A model generated the notes under the pieces. The model did no database searches. It saw only the letters and a program-made list of their open reading frames with translations, and was not told where the DNA came from. The position numbers and the translations under genes are program-made. Below, one piece after another: positions 1 to 7,712 of a DNA stretch of 64,000 nt (position 1 is its first letter; the number at the start of each line of letters is the position of its first letter). Source of the DNA: a virus; IMG/VR virus record IMGVR_UViG_3300032116_000013, positions 62,001-126,000 of that record; one strand, 5' to 3'.

Positions 1-1
1 A

Positions 2-211
2 GACTACTGCAGGAAATATAATACACAGGGTGTTATTTGCGGACACGTTCACAAAGCAGCAATCAAGGAAATCAATGGTATTGAATACATGAACGATGGT
101 GACTGGGTTGAATCATGCACAGCATTGGTCGAGAATCATGATGGATCTTGGGAGATTGTGAATTATCTTCACAATATCGATAAGCGTAAAAAAATTGAAA
201 AATTTTTGTAA
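2..211 (+). CDS. Metallophosphoesterase, C-terminal part (LpxH-like)
   Basis: The gene enters from the left edge, so only the last 69 residues are visible. They contain GVICGHVHKA, the GHxH metal-binding motif that ends calcineurin-type metallophosphoesterase domains, followed by a YMNDGDWVESCTAL segment typical of UDP-2,3-diacylglucosamine pyrophosphatase-like proteins. In that family the enzyme cleaves a pyrophosphate bond with two metal ions. The substrate of the phage protein cannot be told from this fragment. It ends 25 bases before pstS and reads in the same direction. Confidence 0.75.
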   Translation, partial: DYCRKYNTQGVICGHVHKAAIKEINGIEYMNDGDWVESCTALVENHDGSWEIVNYLHNIDKRKKIEKFL

Positions 212-236
212 TATAATCTAAACGAAGGAGTCAGAA

Positions 237-1271
237 ATGAAAAAATTATTAGCAGTTATTGCATTGTCAACATTATCTGTTGCATCATATGCGCAAGGCA
301 GAGATCAAATCGCAGTAGTCGGATCATCAACAGTTTATCCATTTACAACAACAGTCGCTGAGCAGTTCGGTCGTGCTGGAAAGTTCAAGTCACCTAAAGT
401 TGAATCAACAGGCACAGGTGGTGGCATCAAGTTGTTCTGTAACGGTGTTGGTCCACAGTTTCCAGATGCTGTCAATGCATCACGCCGCATGAAGGCTGGT
501 GAATTTGTTACATGCTCACAGAATGGTGTGAAAGATATTATTGAGATCAAGATTGGTTTCGATGGTCTTACGATTTCAGAATCAAAGAAAGGCAAACTCA
601 GTGCGCTTACTCGCAAGGATGTTTACCTTGCTCTCGCAAAGCAGATTCCAAATCCATCAAATCCAACTGAATTGATTGCCAATCCAAACAAAACATGGAA
701 GGATGTAAATCCTGCACTTCCAGCAATGAAGATTGAAGTTCTTGGACCACCGCCAACTTCTGGCACACGCGATTCATTTGCTGAATTGTTTATGGAAGCA
801 GGATGCCAGCAATTCTCTTGGATCAAGTCACTCAAAGATATTGATGAAAAAAGATACAAGAGAGTTTGCCACACTATCCGCGAAGATGGTGCTTATATTG
901 AAGCAGGTGAAAATGATAATTTGATTGCGCAAAAACTTGCAACCAATTCAAACGCTGTTGGTATTTTCGGTTTCTCATTCTTGGAAGAGAACGCAGATAA
1001 ACTAAAGGGTTTGAAGATTGATGGGATTGAGCCTACTTTCGAAACAATCGCCTCCGCTAAATATCCTACATCTCGACCATTGTTCGTTTATGTCAAGAAA
1101 GCACACATCGGTGTGATTCCTGGTTTGAAAGAATTCATGGCTGAGTATGTGAGTGATAAGGCAATCGGTGAGGAAGGTTATCTAACTGACCGTGGTCTTG
1201 TTGCTCTTGAAAAGTCAGCACTTACGAAAGTGCGTGCTGATGTCAATAATATGAAAAACTTTAAGCCATAA
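237..1271 (+). CDS. pstS: PstS-like periplasmic phosphate-binding protein
   Basis: 344 aa with an AGGAG ribosome site 7 bases before the ATG. The N-terminus is a clear signal peptide (MKKLLAVIALSTLSVASYAQ), so the product is probably exported to the host periplasm. The phosphate-binding family motifs are present: GSSTVYPF near residue 30, GTGGGIKLF near 60 and PPTSGTRDSF near 180. It would feed captured phosphate to the host PstCAB transporter. pstS is a known auxiliary gene of aquatic T4-like phages, linked to phosphate stress. It is followed after 26 bases by a porin gene, which suggests an uptake pair. No PhoB box was identified upstream. Confidence 0.92.
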   Translation: MKKLLAVIALSTLSVASYAQGRDQIAVVGSSTVYPFTTTVAEQFGRAGKFKSPKVESTGTGGGIKLFCNGVGPQFPDAVNASRRMKAGEFVTCSQNGVKDIIEIKIGFDGLTISESKKGKLSALTRKDVYLALAKQIPNPSNPTELIANPNKTWKDVNPALPAMKIEVLGPPPTSGTRDSFAELFMEAGCQQFSWIKSLKDIDEKRYKRVCHTIREDGAYIEAGENDNLIAQKLATNSNAVGIFGFSFLEENADKLKGLKIDGIEPTFETIASAKYPTSRPLFVYVKKAHIGVIPGLKEFMAEYVSDKAIGEEGYLTDRGLVALEKSALTKVRADVNNMKNFKP

Positions 1272-1297
1272 TTTCGTGGCGCAACAAGGAGAAAGAT

Positions 1298-2479
1298 ATG
1301 CGTAAAGCAATTCAATCATTAGTTATTTTGGGATCATTACTCGTCGGAAGCGTGACACATGCTGCAGACTCTGCTGAAATTCAACAAGCAGTAGATGGTT
1401 TGTCAGATGCGTTCGCTAAAGACATTGCACTTCGCTGGAAGTGGAAAGGTGATTTTCGTGTAAGAAACGAGAACATCGATCAAGCACTTGCAGTTGAGCG
1501 CAATCGTAGTCGTGTTCGTGTTCGTCTTGGTTTTGATGCTGAAGTAAATCCAACTGTAAGAGCAGGTTTTCAATTTGCTACAACAGAAAATGGAGATGCT
1601 CGTTCAAGCAATCAAACACTTGGTGATGTCAATTCACGAAAGGCACTTGATCTCGATCTAGCATATGTTGAGTGGGCACCAAACGCAGTATCCAAGGTTA
1701 CACTTGGTAAGATGAAGCAACCTCTTGTTACAACGACATCTTATTTCGTTGACAAGGATATTAATCCAGAGGGTGCTGCTCTTGCGTTTAATCACGCACC
1801 AACAGGCGCATTTGTAAATGCTGCAATGTTTGATCTCGTTGAGCGTGGCTCAGCAGTTGATTCAACAGCAGTTGCAATGCAAGTTGGTCTACGTGGAAAA
1901 CTCAATGACGAAACTGCTTATGTTGTTGCCGTTGGTCAAACAAACCATCGCGCAGTGAAGAATCAAGCAGTTGTGCAGTCAGGTGCTGCAGGTGGTTTCT
2001 TTGGCAACACGACCAAAACAACTGGATGTGCTGCTGGAGTTGCTACATGCCTTGCTAATGAATTTGAAGTCCGCAATGCACTTGCTGAACTTTCAACAGT
2101 TGTTGCTGATTATCCAGTAACAGTATTTGTTGATTGGGCAGAAAATGCAAAAGCAGCCAAACTCAACAAGGCACTTGCATACGGAGTCACCCTCGGAAAA
2201 GCATCACTTCCAAATTCATGGGAAGTTGGTGTAGTTTCTCAGAAGGTAGAAAAGGATGCATTGTTTGGTCAATGGATTGACTCAGACTTCGCTGCTGGTA
2301 ACACAGATGGCGACGGATACGCACTTCGCGGCGTTTATCAGGTTGCTAAGAATTGGAAGTTGAACGCCACTTACATGGTGAATAAGACTAACAATGATGT
2401 GCCAGTTGTGATCAATGGAAAGAATGTTCTAGATCGCGATTATAAGCGACTACAACTTGATCTGAACTTTGCGTTCTAA
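1298..2479 (+). CDS. Putative outer-membrane beta-barrel porin
   Basis: 393 aa, preceded by AAGGAGAAAG. It has a signal peptide of about 22 residues (ends VTHAA), a short helical stretch, then alternating polar/apolar strands such as RVRNENI and RVRVRLGFDAEV. It ends in aromatic LDLNFAF, the C-terminal Phe typical of outer-membrane barrels recognised by the Bam machinery. It resembles the 'putative porin' family of proteobacteria. A 12-bp stem terminator follows, so pstS and porin probably form one transcript. A phage-borne porin would widen phosphate or solute entry into the periplasm, where PstS acts. The substrate is inferred from context only. Confidence 0.8.
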   Translation: MRKAIQSLVILGSLLVGSVTHAADSAEIQQAVDGLSDAFAKDIALRWKWKGDFRVRNENIDQALAVERNRSRVRVRLGFDAEVNPTVRAGFQFATTENGDARSSNQTLGDVNSRKALDLDLAYVEWAPNAVSKVTLGKMKQPLVTTTSYFVDKDINPEGAALAFNHAPTGAFVNAAMFDLVERGSAVDSTAVAMQVGLRGKLNDETAYVVAVGQTNHRAVKNQAVVQSGAAGGFFGNTTKTTGCAAGVATCLANEFEVRNALAELSTVVADYPVTVFVDWAENAKAAKLNKALAYGVTLGKASLPNSWEVGVVSQKVEKDALFGQWIDSDFAAGNTDGDGYALRGVYQVAKNWKLNATYMVNKTNNDVPVVINGKNVLDRDYKRLQLDLNFAF

Positions 2480-2500
2480 TCTAGTCTGCTACTAGAGATT

Positions 2501-2533
2501 GAAAAGAGGGACTTCGGTCCCTCTTTTCATTTC
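2501..2533 (+). terminator. Rho-independent terminator after porin
   Basis: A perfect 12-bp stem (GAAAAGAGGGAC with GTCCCTCTTTTC) closes a TTCG tetraloop. The T-run lies in the 3' arm of the stem. It closes the pstS-porin unit. Confidence 0.9.
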
Positions 2534-2537
2534 TGAC

Positions 2538-2626
2538 GTAAGTTATTGATTTTATTAGGGTTTTCGTAAGTTATTGATTTCATTAGAGTTTTTACTATTG
2601 CCTTTTTAGGCGAAAAGGCGCATAAT
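2538..2626 (+). promoter_or_regulatory. Early-type promoter with tandem upstream boxes
   Basis: Two GTAAGTTATTGATT boxes start at 2538 and 2566. The second lies exactly 32 bp before a -35 box TTGCCT (2598), followed by a 17-bp spacer and -10 CATAAT (2621-2626). Transcription should begin about 3-4 bases before the ATG at 2637. Confidence 0.85.
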
Positions 2627-2636
2627 ATCTGATACT

Positions 2637-2840
2637 ATGAAAATATATTACGAAGTTTACGAAAACGCGCGAGTCAACCACCCGATTACGGGGGAACGGG
2701 TCAACGGGAATAAAAAAATCCTGACGACCAAGAACCGTAAGAAGGCGCTCGACCTATACCGCGAGAAGGAAAAGACTCGGTGGGTCGAGGAAATTACAGA
2801 CTATGGGAGCGGCGGGAGCACCGATATCATAACTGAGTAA
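2637..2840 (+). CDS. Small hypothetical protein (67 aa)
   Basis: Not recognised. It is a charged 67-aa protein, Lys/Arg rich in the middle (KNRKKALDLYREKEKTR) with a glycine-rich C-terminus. There is no ribosome site. The ATG lies only 10 bases after the -10 box, so the mRNA is nearly leaderless. It is GC-richer than the structural genes of the window. It is the first of three short early-type units at 2538-4126, each with its own promoter of the same family. Confidence 0.7.
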   Translation: MKIYYEVYENARVNHPITGERVNGNKKILTTKNRKKALDLYREKEKTRWVEEITDYGSGGSTDIITE

Positions 2841-2892
2841 GGGTAAACCCTGCGCCTCCCCTCGGGCTTTTAATGCGGTTCTAGGGGATGGC

Positions 2893-2953
2893 GTAAGTTA
2901 TTGATTTCATTAGGGTTTTCACCCTTTACTTTTTCGGTAAAATCACGCATAAT
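2893..2953 (+). promoter_or_regulatory. Early-type promoter, leaderless
   Basis: GTAAGTTATTGATT at 2893, -35 TTTACT at 2925 (32 bp on), 17-bp spacer, -10 CATAAT at 2948-2953. The ATG at 2960 follows 6 bases later, at the expected transcription start. Confidence 0.85.
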
Positions 2954-2959
2954 ACTTCT

Positions 2960-3166
2960 ATGATAAACGAAAACACCGACGCGCAGGTTAAAGCGCAAAT
3001 TATCCAACGCATTAACGCACTCAAGCCCGACGCGATAGCGCACGGATTCGACTACCCGACGCAGGCACCCGAGACCGCAACGGTCGCCGAACTTTTAGAT
3101 TTTCTGGTAGAGATTTCAGCGTATATCGGCGCAGCCGCCAGCCAGCCGCCGACTGTAAGTCATTAA
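2960..3166 (+). CDS. Small hypothetical protein (68 aa)
   Basis: Not recognised. Acidic, Ala-rich and probably helical, without membrane segment or known motif. There is no ribosome site; the start codon sits where transcription should start. Its last codons and TAA stop (GTA AGT CAT TAA) form the start of the next promoter's upstream box, so coding and promoter sequence overlap. Confidence 0.7.
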   Translation: MINENTDAQVKAQIIQRINALKPDAIAHGFDYPTQAPETATVAELLDFLVEISAYIGAAASQPPTVSH

Positions 3167-3215
3167 TTTCATTAGGGTTTTTACTATTGCCTTTTTACAA
3201 GAAAAAGCGCATAAT
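3155..3215 (+). promoter_or_regulatory. Early-type promoter for the AAA ATPase
   Basis: Box GTAAGTCATTAATT at 3155 overlaps the end of the previous gene. -35 TTGCCT is at 3187, then a 17-bp spacer and -10 CATAAT at 3210-3215. The first ATG (3222) lies 6 bases further on and opens an 8-codon ORF, not the ATPase. Confidence 0.85.
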
Positions 3216-3221
3216 AGTTGT

Positions 3222-3248
3222 ATGATAAATGATAAGGTGAAAGTCTAA
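3222..3248 (+). CDS. Leaderless leader peptide MINDKVKV
   Basis: Eight codons starting at the predicted transcription start. The TAA stop overlaps the ATG of the ATPase gene (TAATG), an arrangement typical of translational coupling. The ATPase start has only a weak AAGG-type sequence upstream, so ribosomes ending here could restart on it. Inferred from layout only. Confidence 0.45.
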   Translation: MINDKVKV

Positions 3249-4126
3249 TGCCTCGTGGTGTACCTAAGAACGGTTTCCGTAACACTCGCAAGCGTCGTCT
3301 TGCTGGAATCAAGGTTTCTTCTTCTCCTGCCTTCGTTCAGCCTGTTCGGGTTGAGTCGGTGGTCGAGATCGAAGCCAAGTTGAAGGATCGATTCGAGGCT
3401 CTCGAAATTATGTCCGAAGCAACGGGCAAGGGCATCAACCGATCGCTGATCGTTTCTGGTCCCGCTGGTCTTGGTAAGTCCTTCACGGTCGAAGCCAAGA
3501 TGGCGGAACTCGAGTCCAAGGGTCATAACGTAGTATACATCAAGGGTTACGTTCGTCCTCTTGCGCTCTACAAGTTGCTGTACGAAACTCGGTTCTCGAA
3601 CAGCGTTCTTGTGTTCGATGACTCTGACTCCATCTTTCATGATGACGTCAGCATGAATCTTCTGAAGGGTGCTTGCGATTCTACGGATCGTCGCGTTCTT
3701 CACTGGTTGTCGCGTTCACTCGAGCGTGAGTCGGATGAAGATGGCGAAAATATTCCTGAGAAGTTTGAATTCGAGGGTTCGATCATCTTCATCACCAACT
3801 ACGACTTCGACTCGCTCATCGCTTCGGGTAACAAGTTGGCTCCGCACTTTGAGGCTCTTGTGTCTCGTTCGCACTATCTGGATCTTGCGATGAAGACCAA
3901 GATGGATTATCTTGTTCGCATCAAGCAAGTTGTGCGTGGCGGTATGCTGAAGTCGCGTGGTCTGAACACCATCGACGAAACGCTGATCATGCAGTTTATC
4001 GAAAACAACGTTGACCGTTTGCGTGAGTTGTCGCTGCGAATGGTTGTCAAGATCTCTGGTCTGTATAAGATGGACAAGAGCAACTGGCAAAAGTTGGCGA
4101 AGCAGACTTGCTTCCGCGCTGCTTAA
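3248..4126 (+). CDS. AAA-type P-loop ATPase
   Basis: 292 aa. A basic N-terminus is followed by Walker A GPAGLGKS (residues 71-78), Walker B VLVFDDSDSIF (about 120-130) and a sensor-like FITNYDF segment near residue 180. Single-domain ATPases of this type are common in large phages, and their partners are mostly unknown. The start is fixed by TAATG overlap with an 8-codon leader ORF. Its high expression context (own early-type promoter) suggests early action on DNA or host complexes, but no function is shown. Confidence 0.85.
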   Translation: MPRGVPKNGFRNTRKRRLAGIKVSSSPAFVQPVRVESVVEIEAKLKDRFEALEIMSEATGKGINRSLIVSGPAGLGKSFTVEAKMAELESKGHNVVYIKGYVRPLALYKLLYETRFSNSVLVFDDSDSIFHDDVSMNLLKGACDSTDRRVLHWLSRSLERESDEDGENIPEKFEFEGSIIFITNYDFDSLIASGNKLAPHFEALVSRSHYLDLAMKTKMDYLVRIKQVVRGGMLKSRGLNTIDETLIMQFIENNVDRLRELSLRMVVKISGLYKMDKSNWQKLAKQTCFRAA

Positions 4127-4138
4127 TTGGAAAACAAA

Positions 4139-4327
4139 ATGTTTAAATTGCGAAATTACAACGAATTCAAAAATCATATACGGTGGCACGACTACTTTGC
4201 CATCATGATCAATGAATTTGCTGTCGTTCAAGTCCGCCGTTACGAATGGTTTGACAAGGAACAGTATACCTTTGTCATTCAAGTATTTGGATTTACCGTG
4301 TTTCAGCGCACAGGAAATATGCGATGA
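4139..4327 (+). CDS. Small hypothetical protein (62 aa)
   Basis: Not recognised. Aromatic-rich and basic. ATG 4139 was chosen over an in-frame TTG at 4127 because GGA lies upstream of it. The stop overlaps the next start (ATGA), so it is probably cotranslated with the Ala-rich gene that follows. Confidence 0.6.
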   Translation: MFKLRNYNEFKNHIRWHDYFAIMINEFAVVQVRRYEWFDKEQYTFVIQVFGFTVFQRTGNMR

Positions 4328-4671
4328 CTGACATAAATCTTGAAGGATTATCAGACAAGCAACTACGACTATTCGCCGTCCGTTGTGCAAGGCGAGTACA
4401 GCATCTGATGACTGATCCACGGTCTATTGCTGCATTGGATGTTGCCGAGCGTTACGCCCATGGCGAAGCGACGGACGAGGAGTTGCGCGCAGCACAGGTT
4501 GCGGCAGGGGCTGCGGCGGATGCGGCGTGGACTGCGGCGGATGCGGCGTGGGTTGCGGCACGGAATGTGGCGTGGGCTGCGAAGGATGCGGCGTGGGTTG
4601 CGAAGGATGCGGCGCTGGCTGCCGAACTCGCCGAGCAACAAAAGATTTTGGATGAGATTCGACAGCAATAA
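4324..4671 (+). CDS. Ala/Trp-rich repeat protein, copy 1 (Imm5-like)
   Basis: 115 aa. The N-terminal domain ([18 protein letters not shown], then TDPRS..ALDVAERYA.G.ATDEEL) is followed by a run of about eight AADAAW / AKDAAW-type repeats, probably one long amphipathic helix. The layout resembles alanine-rich phage and plasmid proteins grouped with the Imm5 immunity-protein family. A second copy lies at 10268-10687, with the same N- and C-termini and a different repeat number. The repeat DNA (GATGCGGCGTGG units) is GC-rich compared with neighbours and prone to copy-number change. Function unknown. Confidence 0.75.
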   Translation: MTDINLEGLSDKQLRLFAVRCARRVQHLMTDPRSIAALDVAERYAHGEATDEELRAAQVAAGAAADAAWTAADAAWVAARNVAWAAKDAAWVAKDAALAAELAEQQKILDEIRQQ

Positions 4672-4679
4672 TTGTTGAG

Positions 4680-4708
4680 TTGACTTTTTAAAATTGTTAA
4701 GGTACAAT
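4680..4708 (+). promoter_or_regulatory. sigma70-like promoter
   Basis: -35 TTGACT (4680-4685), 17-bp spacer, -10 TACAAT (4703-4708). The ATG at 4718 follows 9 bases later without a ribosome site, so this transcript also looks nearly leaderless. It lacks the GTAAGT box. Confidence 0.8.
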
Positions 4709-4717
4709 ATATAAGTT

Positions 4718-5827
4718 ATGGCAAAATTTATTCCAAAGGTTGTTCCCGAGCCTACTTGGGATTCCAACGCAAAAAGTCCTTGCACACAGTTTGAATTGGT
4801 GCGAGCGTTTCAATGGTACAATCACAACAAGACTAACAAAGATGCAAGAAAGTATTTGTTAGAATATCTTGCAAAAGAACAGATGATCACTCCGCTGCAA
4901 ATACAAGCAGCGCAGTATCTCAACGACTCTTGGAATATTGTTGACGGTTGGCTTGCGCGATGTTTGGATCGCGGAGCACTTGTTCCTGATAATACTCTTA
5001 TCAATTTCGGCGATCGCATGAAAGAGTTTCTTGCGCGTCTTGATAAGATCGTACAAGAACGTGGTCTTGCAACTGTTGTTGTGGATACAAGCAACGTTGT
5101 TTCAATTCAAGAGCGTGTGACTGCCAAGACCGATTATTTCATCATGGAACTGGAAGCCAAGTTTGATGAGTTTTGGCATAAGAATTCTCCCGAGGACTTT
5201 GATCCATATACATGGATGATCGAGAACGAAGTCAAGCCAATGCATGCAGCGAAGATTGCTGAGTATTGTCGGCAGCGAGCCAAGGAATGGGTGAGTATTA
5301 TTGAAGGTCGCAAGACTGACGAATACATCAAGGAATCATATCCGCGTTCTCACAAGGAATATCTCCACGCTGCGAATCTCTTTTTGTTGTTTGCCACAGA
5401 TGCTGAGAAACTGGCATCTAACAAGAATGCTGCTCGTAAGCCGCGCAAGAAGAAGCCCATCTCCTTTGAGAAGAAGGTCAAGAATCTTAAATTTAAGAAG
5501 GAAGATACAGAGAACAAGTTGGTCTCAATCGACCCTGTTCGCATCATGGGTGCTGAAAAGTTATGGGTATATAACGTCAAGACTCGTAAACTTGGCGTCT
5601 ATGTAGCGGCTGATCAGGCTGGTCTTGGTGTCAAGGGTTCGGCGATCGAGAACTATAAATATGGTGAGTCCATCGGCAAAACTCTACGGAAGCCAAAAGA
5701 CGTTCTTCCGCGAGTTTTGGACGGAGGCAAGATTGTATTGCGTAAGGTCATGGGCGAGATTAATTCTAAGTCCAGCGAGTTGAATGGTCGAATCAACAAG
5801 GACACAATACTTCTAAGAGTGGAGTAG
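4718..5827 (+). CDS. Conserved phage protein of unknown function (369 aa)
   Basis: Not assigned. The first 230 residues look helical. Residues about 235-265 are strongly basic (ARKPRKKKP, then EKKVKNLKFKKED), and a C-terminal domain of mixed strands follows (VRIMGAEKLWVYNVKTRKLGVY). The basic linker suggests nucleic-acid contact. It has its own sigma70-like promoter and is followed after 9 bases by a metalloprotease-like gene. Large T4-like phages carry proteins of this general size here, but no motif identifies it. Confidence 0.75.
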   Translation: MAKFIPKVVPEPTWDSNAKSPCTQFELVRAFQWYNHNKTNKDARKYLLEYLAKEQMITPLQIQAAQYLNDSWNIVDGWLARCLDRGALVPDNTLINFGDRMKEFLARLDKIVQERGLATVVVDTSNVVSIQERVTAKTDYFIMELEAKFDEFWHKNSPEDFDPYTWMIENEVKPMHAAKIAEYCRQRAKEWVSIIEGRKTDEYIKESYPRSHKEYLHAANLFLLFATDAEKLASNKNAARKPRKKKPISFEKKVKNLKFKKEDTENKLVSIDPVRIMGAEKLWVYNVKTRKLGVYVAADQAGLGVKGSAIENYKYGESIGKTLRKPKDVLPRVLDGGKIVLRKVMGEINSKSSELNGRINKDTILLRVE

Positions 5828-5836
5828 AGTAATCAA

Positions 5837-6370
5837 ATGATCACAGTCACTAGCAATTATTTGAACGCTAAAGATCTTGCTATGGTGCGCAAATATTCTA
5901 GGTTTGTAATGGATCGCTTGGTGCGTCGTGGAGTGCAAAACAAGTCTCGTGTTTCGATCAAGATTCTTGGCGAGCAAGAAATCAAAGATGCTGCTGATCT
6001 TCTTGATCTGAAGAAATACAAAGCCTGGTGCACTTATGATGGAACTGATGCCGAAGGCAGAAAACTCTTCACTGTTGTTCTAGATCACAAACGTCTGAAT
6101 AAGAATGGTAAGAAGCCGATCACAAGACTCAAGAATGTGATGATTGATCTTGGTCACGAATTGGTTCACGTCAAGCAATATTTGTGCAATGAGATTTTTG
6201 ATTATAAGAATGGTGATGTAAGATATAAGGGTTTGATCTTTGATGCTTCGCATTACATGGATGAAGAAAAGTATTTCGACAGTCCTTGGGAAGTTGAAGC
6301 ATATGGCAGAGAGTACGGAATGTACAAGATCTTTTGTAATAAACTTAAAGAGGAGCGTTTGAGTAAATAA
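5837..6370 (+). CDS. HExxH zinc-metallopeptidase-like protein
   Basis: 177 aa. It carries GHELVH (His107, Glu108, His111), the zinc-binding and catalytic HExxH motif, with a later acidic WEVEAYGRE segment (Glu152/154) that can supply the third ligand. The arrangement recalls SprT-like or toxin-type minimal peptidases. There is no signal peptide, so it would act in the cytoplasm. It follows the 369-aa gene by 9 bases and precedes a 61-aa gene by 2, so all three are probably one operon. The target is unknown. Confidence 0.75.
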   Translation: MITVTSNYLNAKDLAMVRKYSRFVMDRLVRRGVQNKSRVSIKILGEQEIKDAADLLDLKKYKAWCTYDGTDAEGRKLFTVVLDHKRLNKNGKKPITRLKNVMIDLGHELVHVKQYLCNEIFDYKNGDVRYKGLIFDASHYMDEEKYFDSPWEVEAYGREYGMYKIFCNKLKEERLSK

Positions 6371-6372
6371 TT

Positions 6373-6558
6373 ATGTCTAGCAAGAAGAAGAATGAGTTCC
6401 GCGAAAAAGATTACAGTCGGAACAGCGAAGGATTGAAGCAGCGTCGTTTGAAGAATGAGTCGCGCTGGAAGTTTAATCCAAACTCAGATTACGTTGAAGA
6501 TGATTCGTTAACAGACGAAGAAGATTGGTTCCAAGACCCAGAGTACGATCAACGGTAA
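6373..6558 (+). CDS. Small charged protein (61 aa)
   Basis: Not recognised. Basic N-terminal half (KKKNEFREKDYSR) and acidic C-terminal half (VEDDSLTDEEDWFQDPEYD); probably disordered. It is 2 bases after the metallopeptidase-like gene and 3 before the bilin reductase. Confidence 0.6.
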   Translation: MSSKKKNEFREKDYSRNSEGLKQRRLKNESRWKFNPNSDYVEDDSLTDEEDWFQDPEYDQR

Positions 6559-6561
6559 TAT

Positions 6562-7215
6562 ATGAATTGTTTTGACATAGTAGAAAATTATGCAAAACAG
6601 TTTTCTGAAATTTTAGCGAAAGATTCAGAGCCTGTACAGTTTCCAGAATTCCCTTGGAAAAATCAGATCTGGCGATCAAATAAATTTCGAAGAGCACACG
6701 TTGAAGAATTTGTAAGTCCAGCGATATCCGTTCTTCACGTTACAGTATTCCCACACTTAGATGATCCATCGCCGATCTATGGATTTGATGTTGTAACGGG
6801 TGCCAAGAAACCAGCAGGTGGATATATTGATATGTCACCTTCAGTTGAAACTTGGAATAGGTGGAGAAGTTGGATTCCTTTTGATGTTCCACCGAATAAA
6901 GCAATTCCAGAATGGGGAACTTGTTTCTCTGATGAATTCGTAGCAATTCCATTACGTGACTCAGCGCATCTAGAAGAATTGCTGAAGTATGGAGTTTCCA
7001 TGCTGTCTGAATATTTAAATCGAATACAACAAAATAAAGTAGCGCAAGAACAAGTTGTAGAACGCCAACTCTACTATTGCCAACAACAGCGTAACAACCA
7101 GAAGACCATGCAGATATTAGAACGCATGATCGGCTTGGAGCGGGCAAATCTATTCATGAATGAAGTCCTTTTCCCAGACCCCATTGCAGCCCCATCCACC
7201 CTCAGGGTAGGGTAA
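6562..7215 (+). CDS. Ferredoxin-dependent bilin reductase (PcyA/PebS/PcyX family)
   Basis: 217 aa. Family hallmarks run in order: HVEEFVSP, VLHVTVFP with His59, PIYGFDVV with Asp76, then the DMSP segment, EWGTCFSDEFV, and the C-terminal signature YCQQQRNNQKT...LERM...FMNEVLF. His59 and Asp76 match the catalytic His/Asp pair of PcyA-type enzymes. These enzymes reduce biliverdin with electrons from ferredoxin, giving phycocyanobilin or phycoerythrobilin. Which product this one makes cannot be told; the protein is shorter at the N-terminus than many cyanobacterial PcyA. No heme oxygenase is in the window. It closes the 4718-7215 operon. Confidence 0.85.
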   Translation: MNCFDIVENYAKQFSEILAKDSEPVQFPEFPWKNQIWRSNKFRRAHVEEFVSPAISVLHVTVFPHLDDPSPIYGFDVVTGAKKPAGGYIDMSPSVETWNRWRSWIPFDVPPNKAIPEWGTCFSDEFVAIPLRDSAHLEELLKYGVSMLSEYLNRIQQNKVAQEQVVERQLYYCQQQRNNQKTMQILERMIGLERANLFMNEVLFPDPIAAPSTLRVG

Positions 7216-7265
7216 GGTATACCCCAAAACCGACCCGCTGCAATGGGTTTATAGGACGTTCTGGG
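7173..7265 (+). repeat. Structured repeat unit A, copy 1
   Basis: CCCATTGCAGC (7180-7190) pairs perfectly with GCTGCAATGGG (7237-7247), and CCCAGA (7173) can pair with TCTGGG (7260). The 3' part (TACCCCAAAACCGACCCGCT plus GCAATGGG, 7220-7247) recurs identically at 28851-28878. Both copies sit immediately upstream of a GTAAGT-box promoter. The left arm overlaps the end of the bilin reductase gene. It may act as a terminator or RNA-processing site between units. Confidence 0.6.
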
Positions 7266-7272
7266 GGCACTC

Positions 7273-7333
7273 GTAAGTCATTGATTCTATTAAGGTTTTT
7301 ATCGTTTACTTTTTCGACGAAAAAGCGCATAAT
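7273..7333 (+). promoter_or_regulatory. Early-type promoter, leaderless
   Basis: GTAAGTCATTGATT at 7273, -35 TTTACT at 7305 (32 bp on), 17-bp spacer, -10 CATAAT 7328-7333. ATG 7340 follows 6 bases later. It drives the small-gene operon 7340-11792. Confidence 0.85.
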
Positions 7334-7339
7334 ATATCT

Positions 7340-7711
7340 ATGAAATACGAAACTTACACCTTCGACGAAAACATCCTTTCCGACCTTCACAAGGACGCCT
7401 ACGGGTTCCGTCCCAGCGGAGATTTCTTCCGCGAGTGGGATTTGCTTGACAACGATGGCAAGCAAGATCTCTGGGAACAACTTATTGATGCCGTTCGCGA
7501 TTCGATTCTCGAGGAAGCACGTTACCACAATATGGCGATTGCTGAGTTTGAGGGTTGGGTGAAACAGACGATGAAGATCGTCGTTGATTCAACTCGCGAA
7601 GATTGCATTCGCATGATGCATGACGCGCACGAAACTCGTGGTGATGTCGAGTATCTCGAGCATTGCCTCGGTGTCCCGTATGGTTATCTCAGTGGCAAAA
7701 ATTGGGGTTGA
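7340..7711 (+). CDS. Hypothetical protein (123 aa)
   Basis: Not recognised. Acidic, probably alpha-helical, with no membrane segment. First gene of a tight operon of small genes, read from a leaderless start at the promoter. The ORF is well supported by its promoter and by 1-base spacing to the next gene. Confidence 0.7.
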   Translation: MKYETYTFDENILSDLHKDAYGFRPSGDFFREWDLLDNDGKQDLWEQLIDAVRDSILEEARYHNMAIAEFEGWVKQTMKIVVDSTREDCIRMMHDAHETRGDVEYLEHCLGVPYGYLSGKNWG

Positions 7712-7712
7712 T

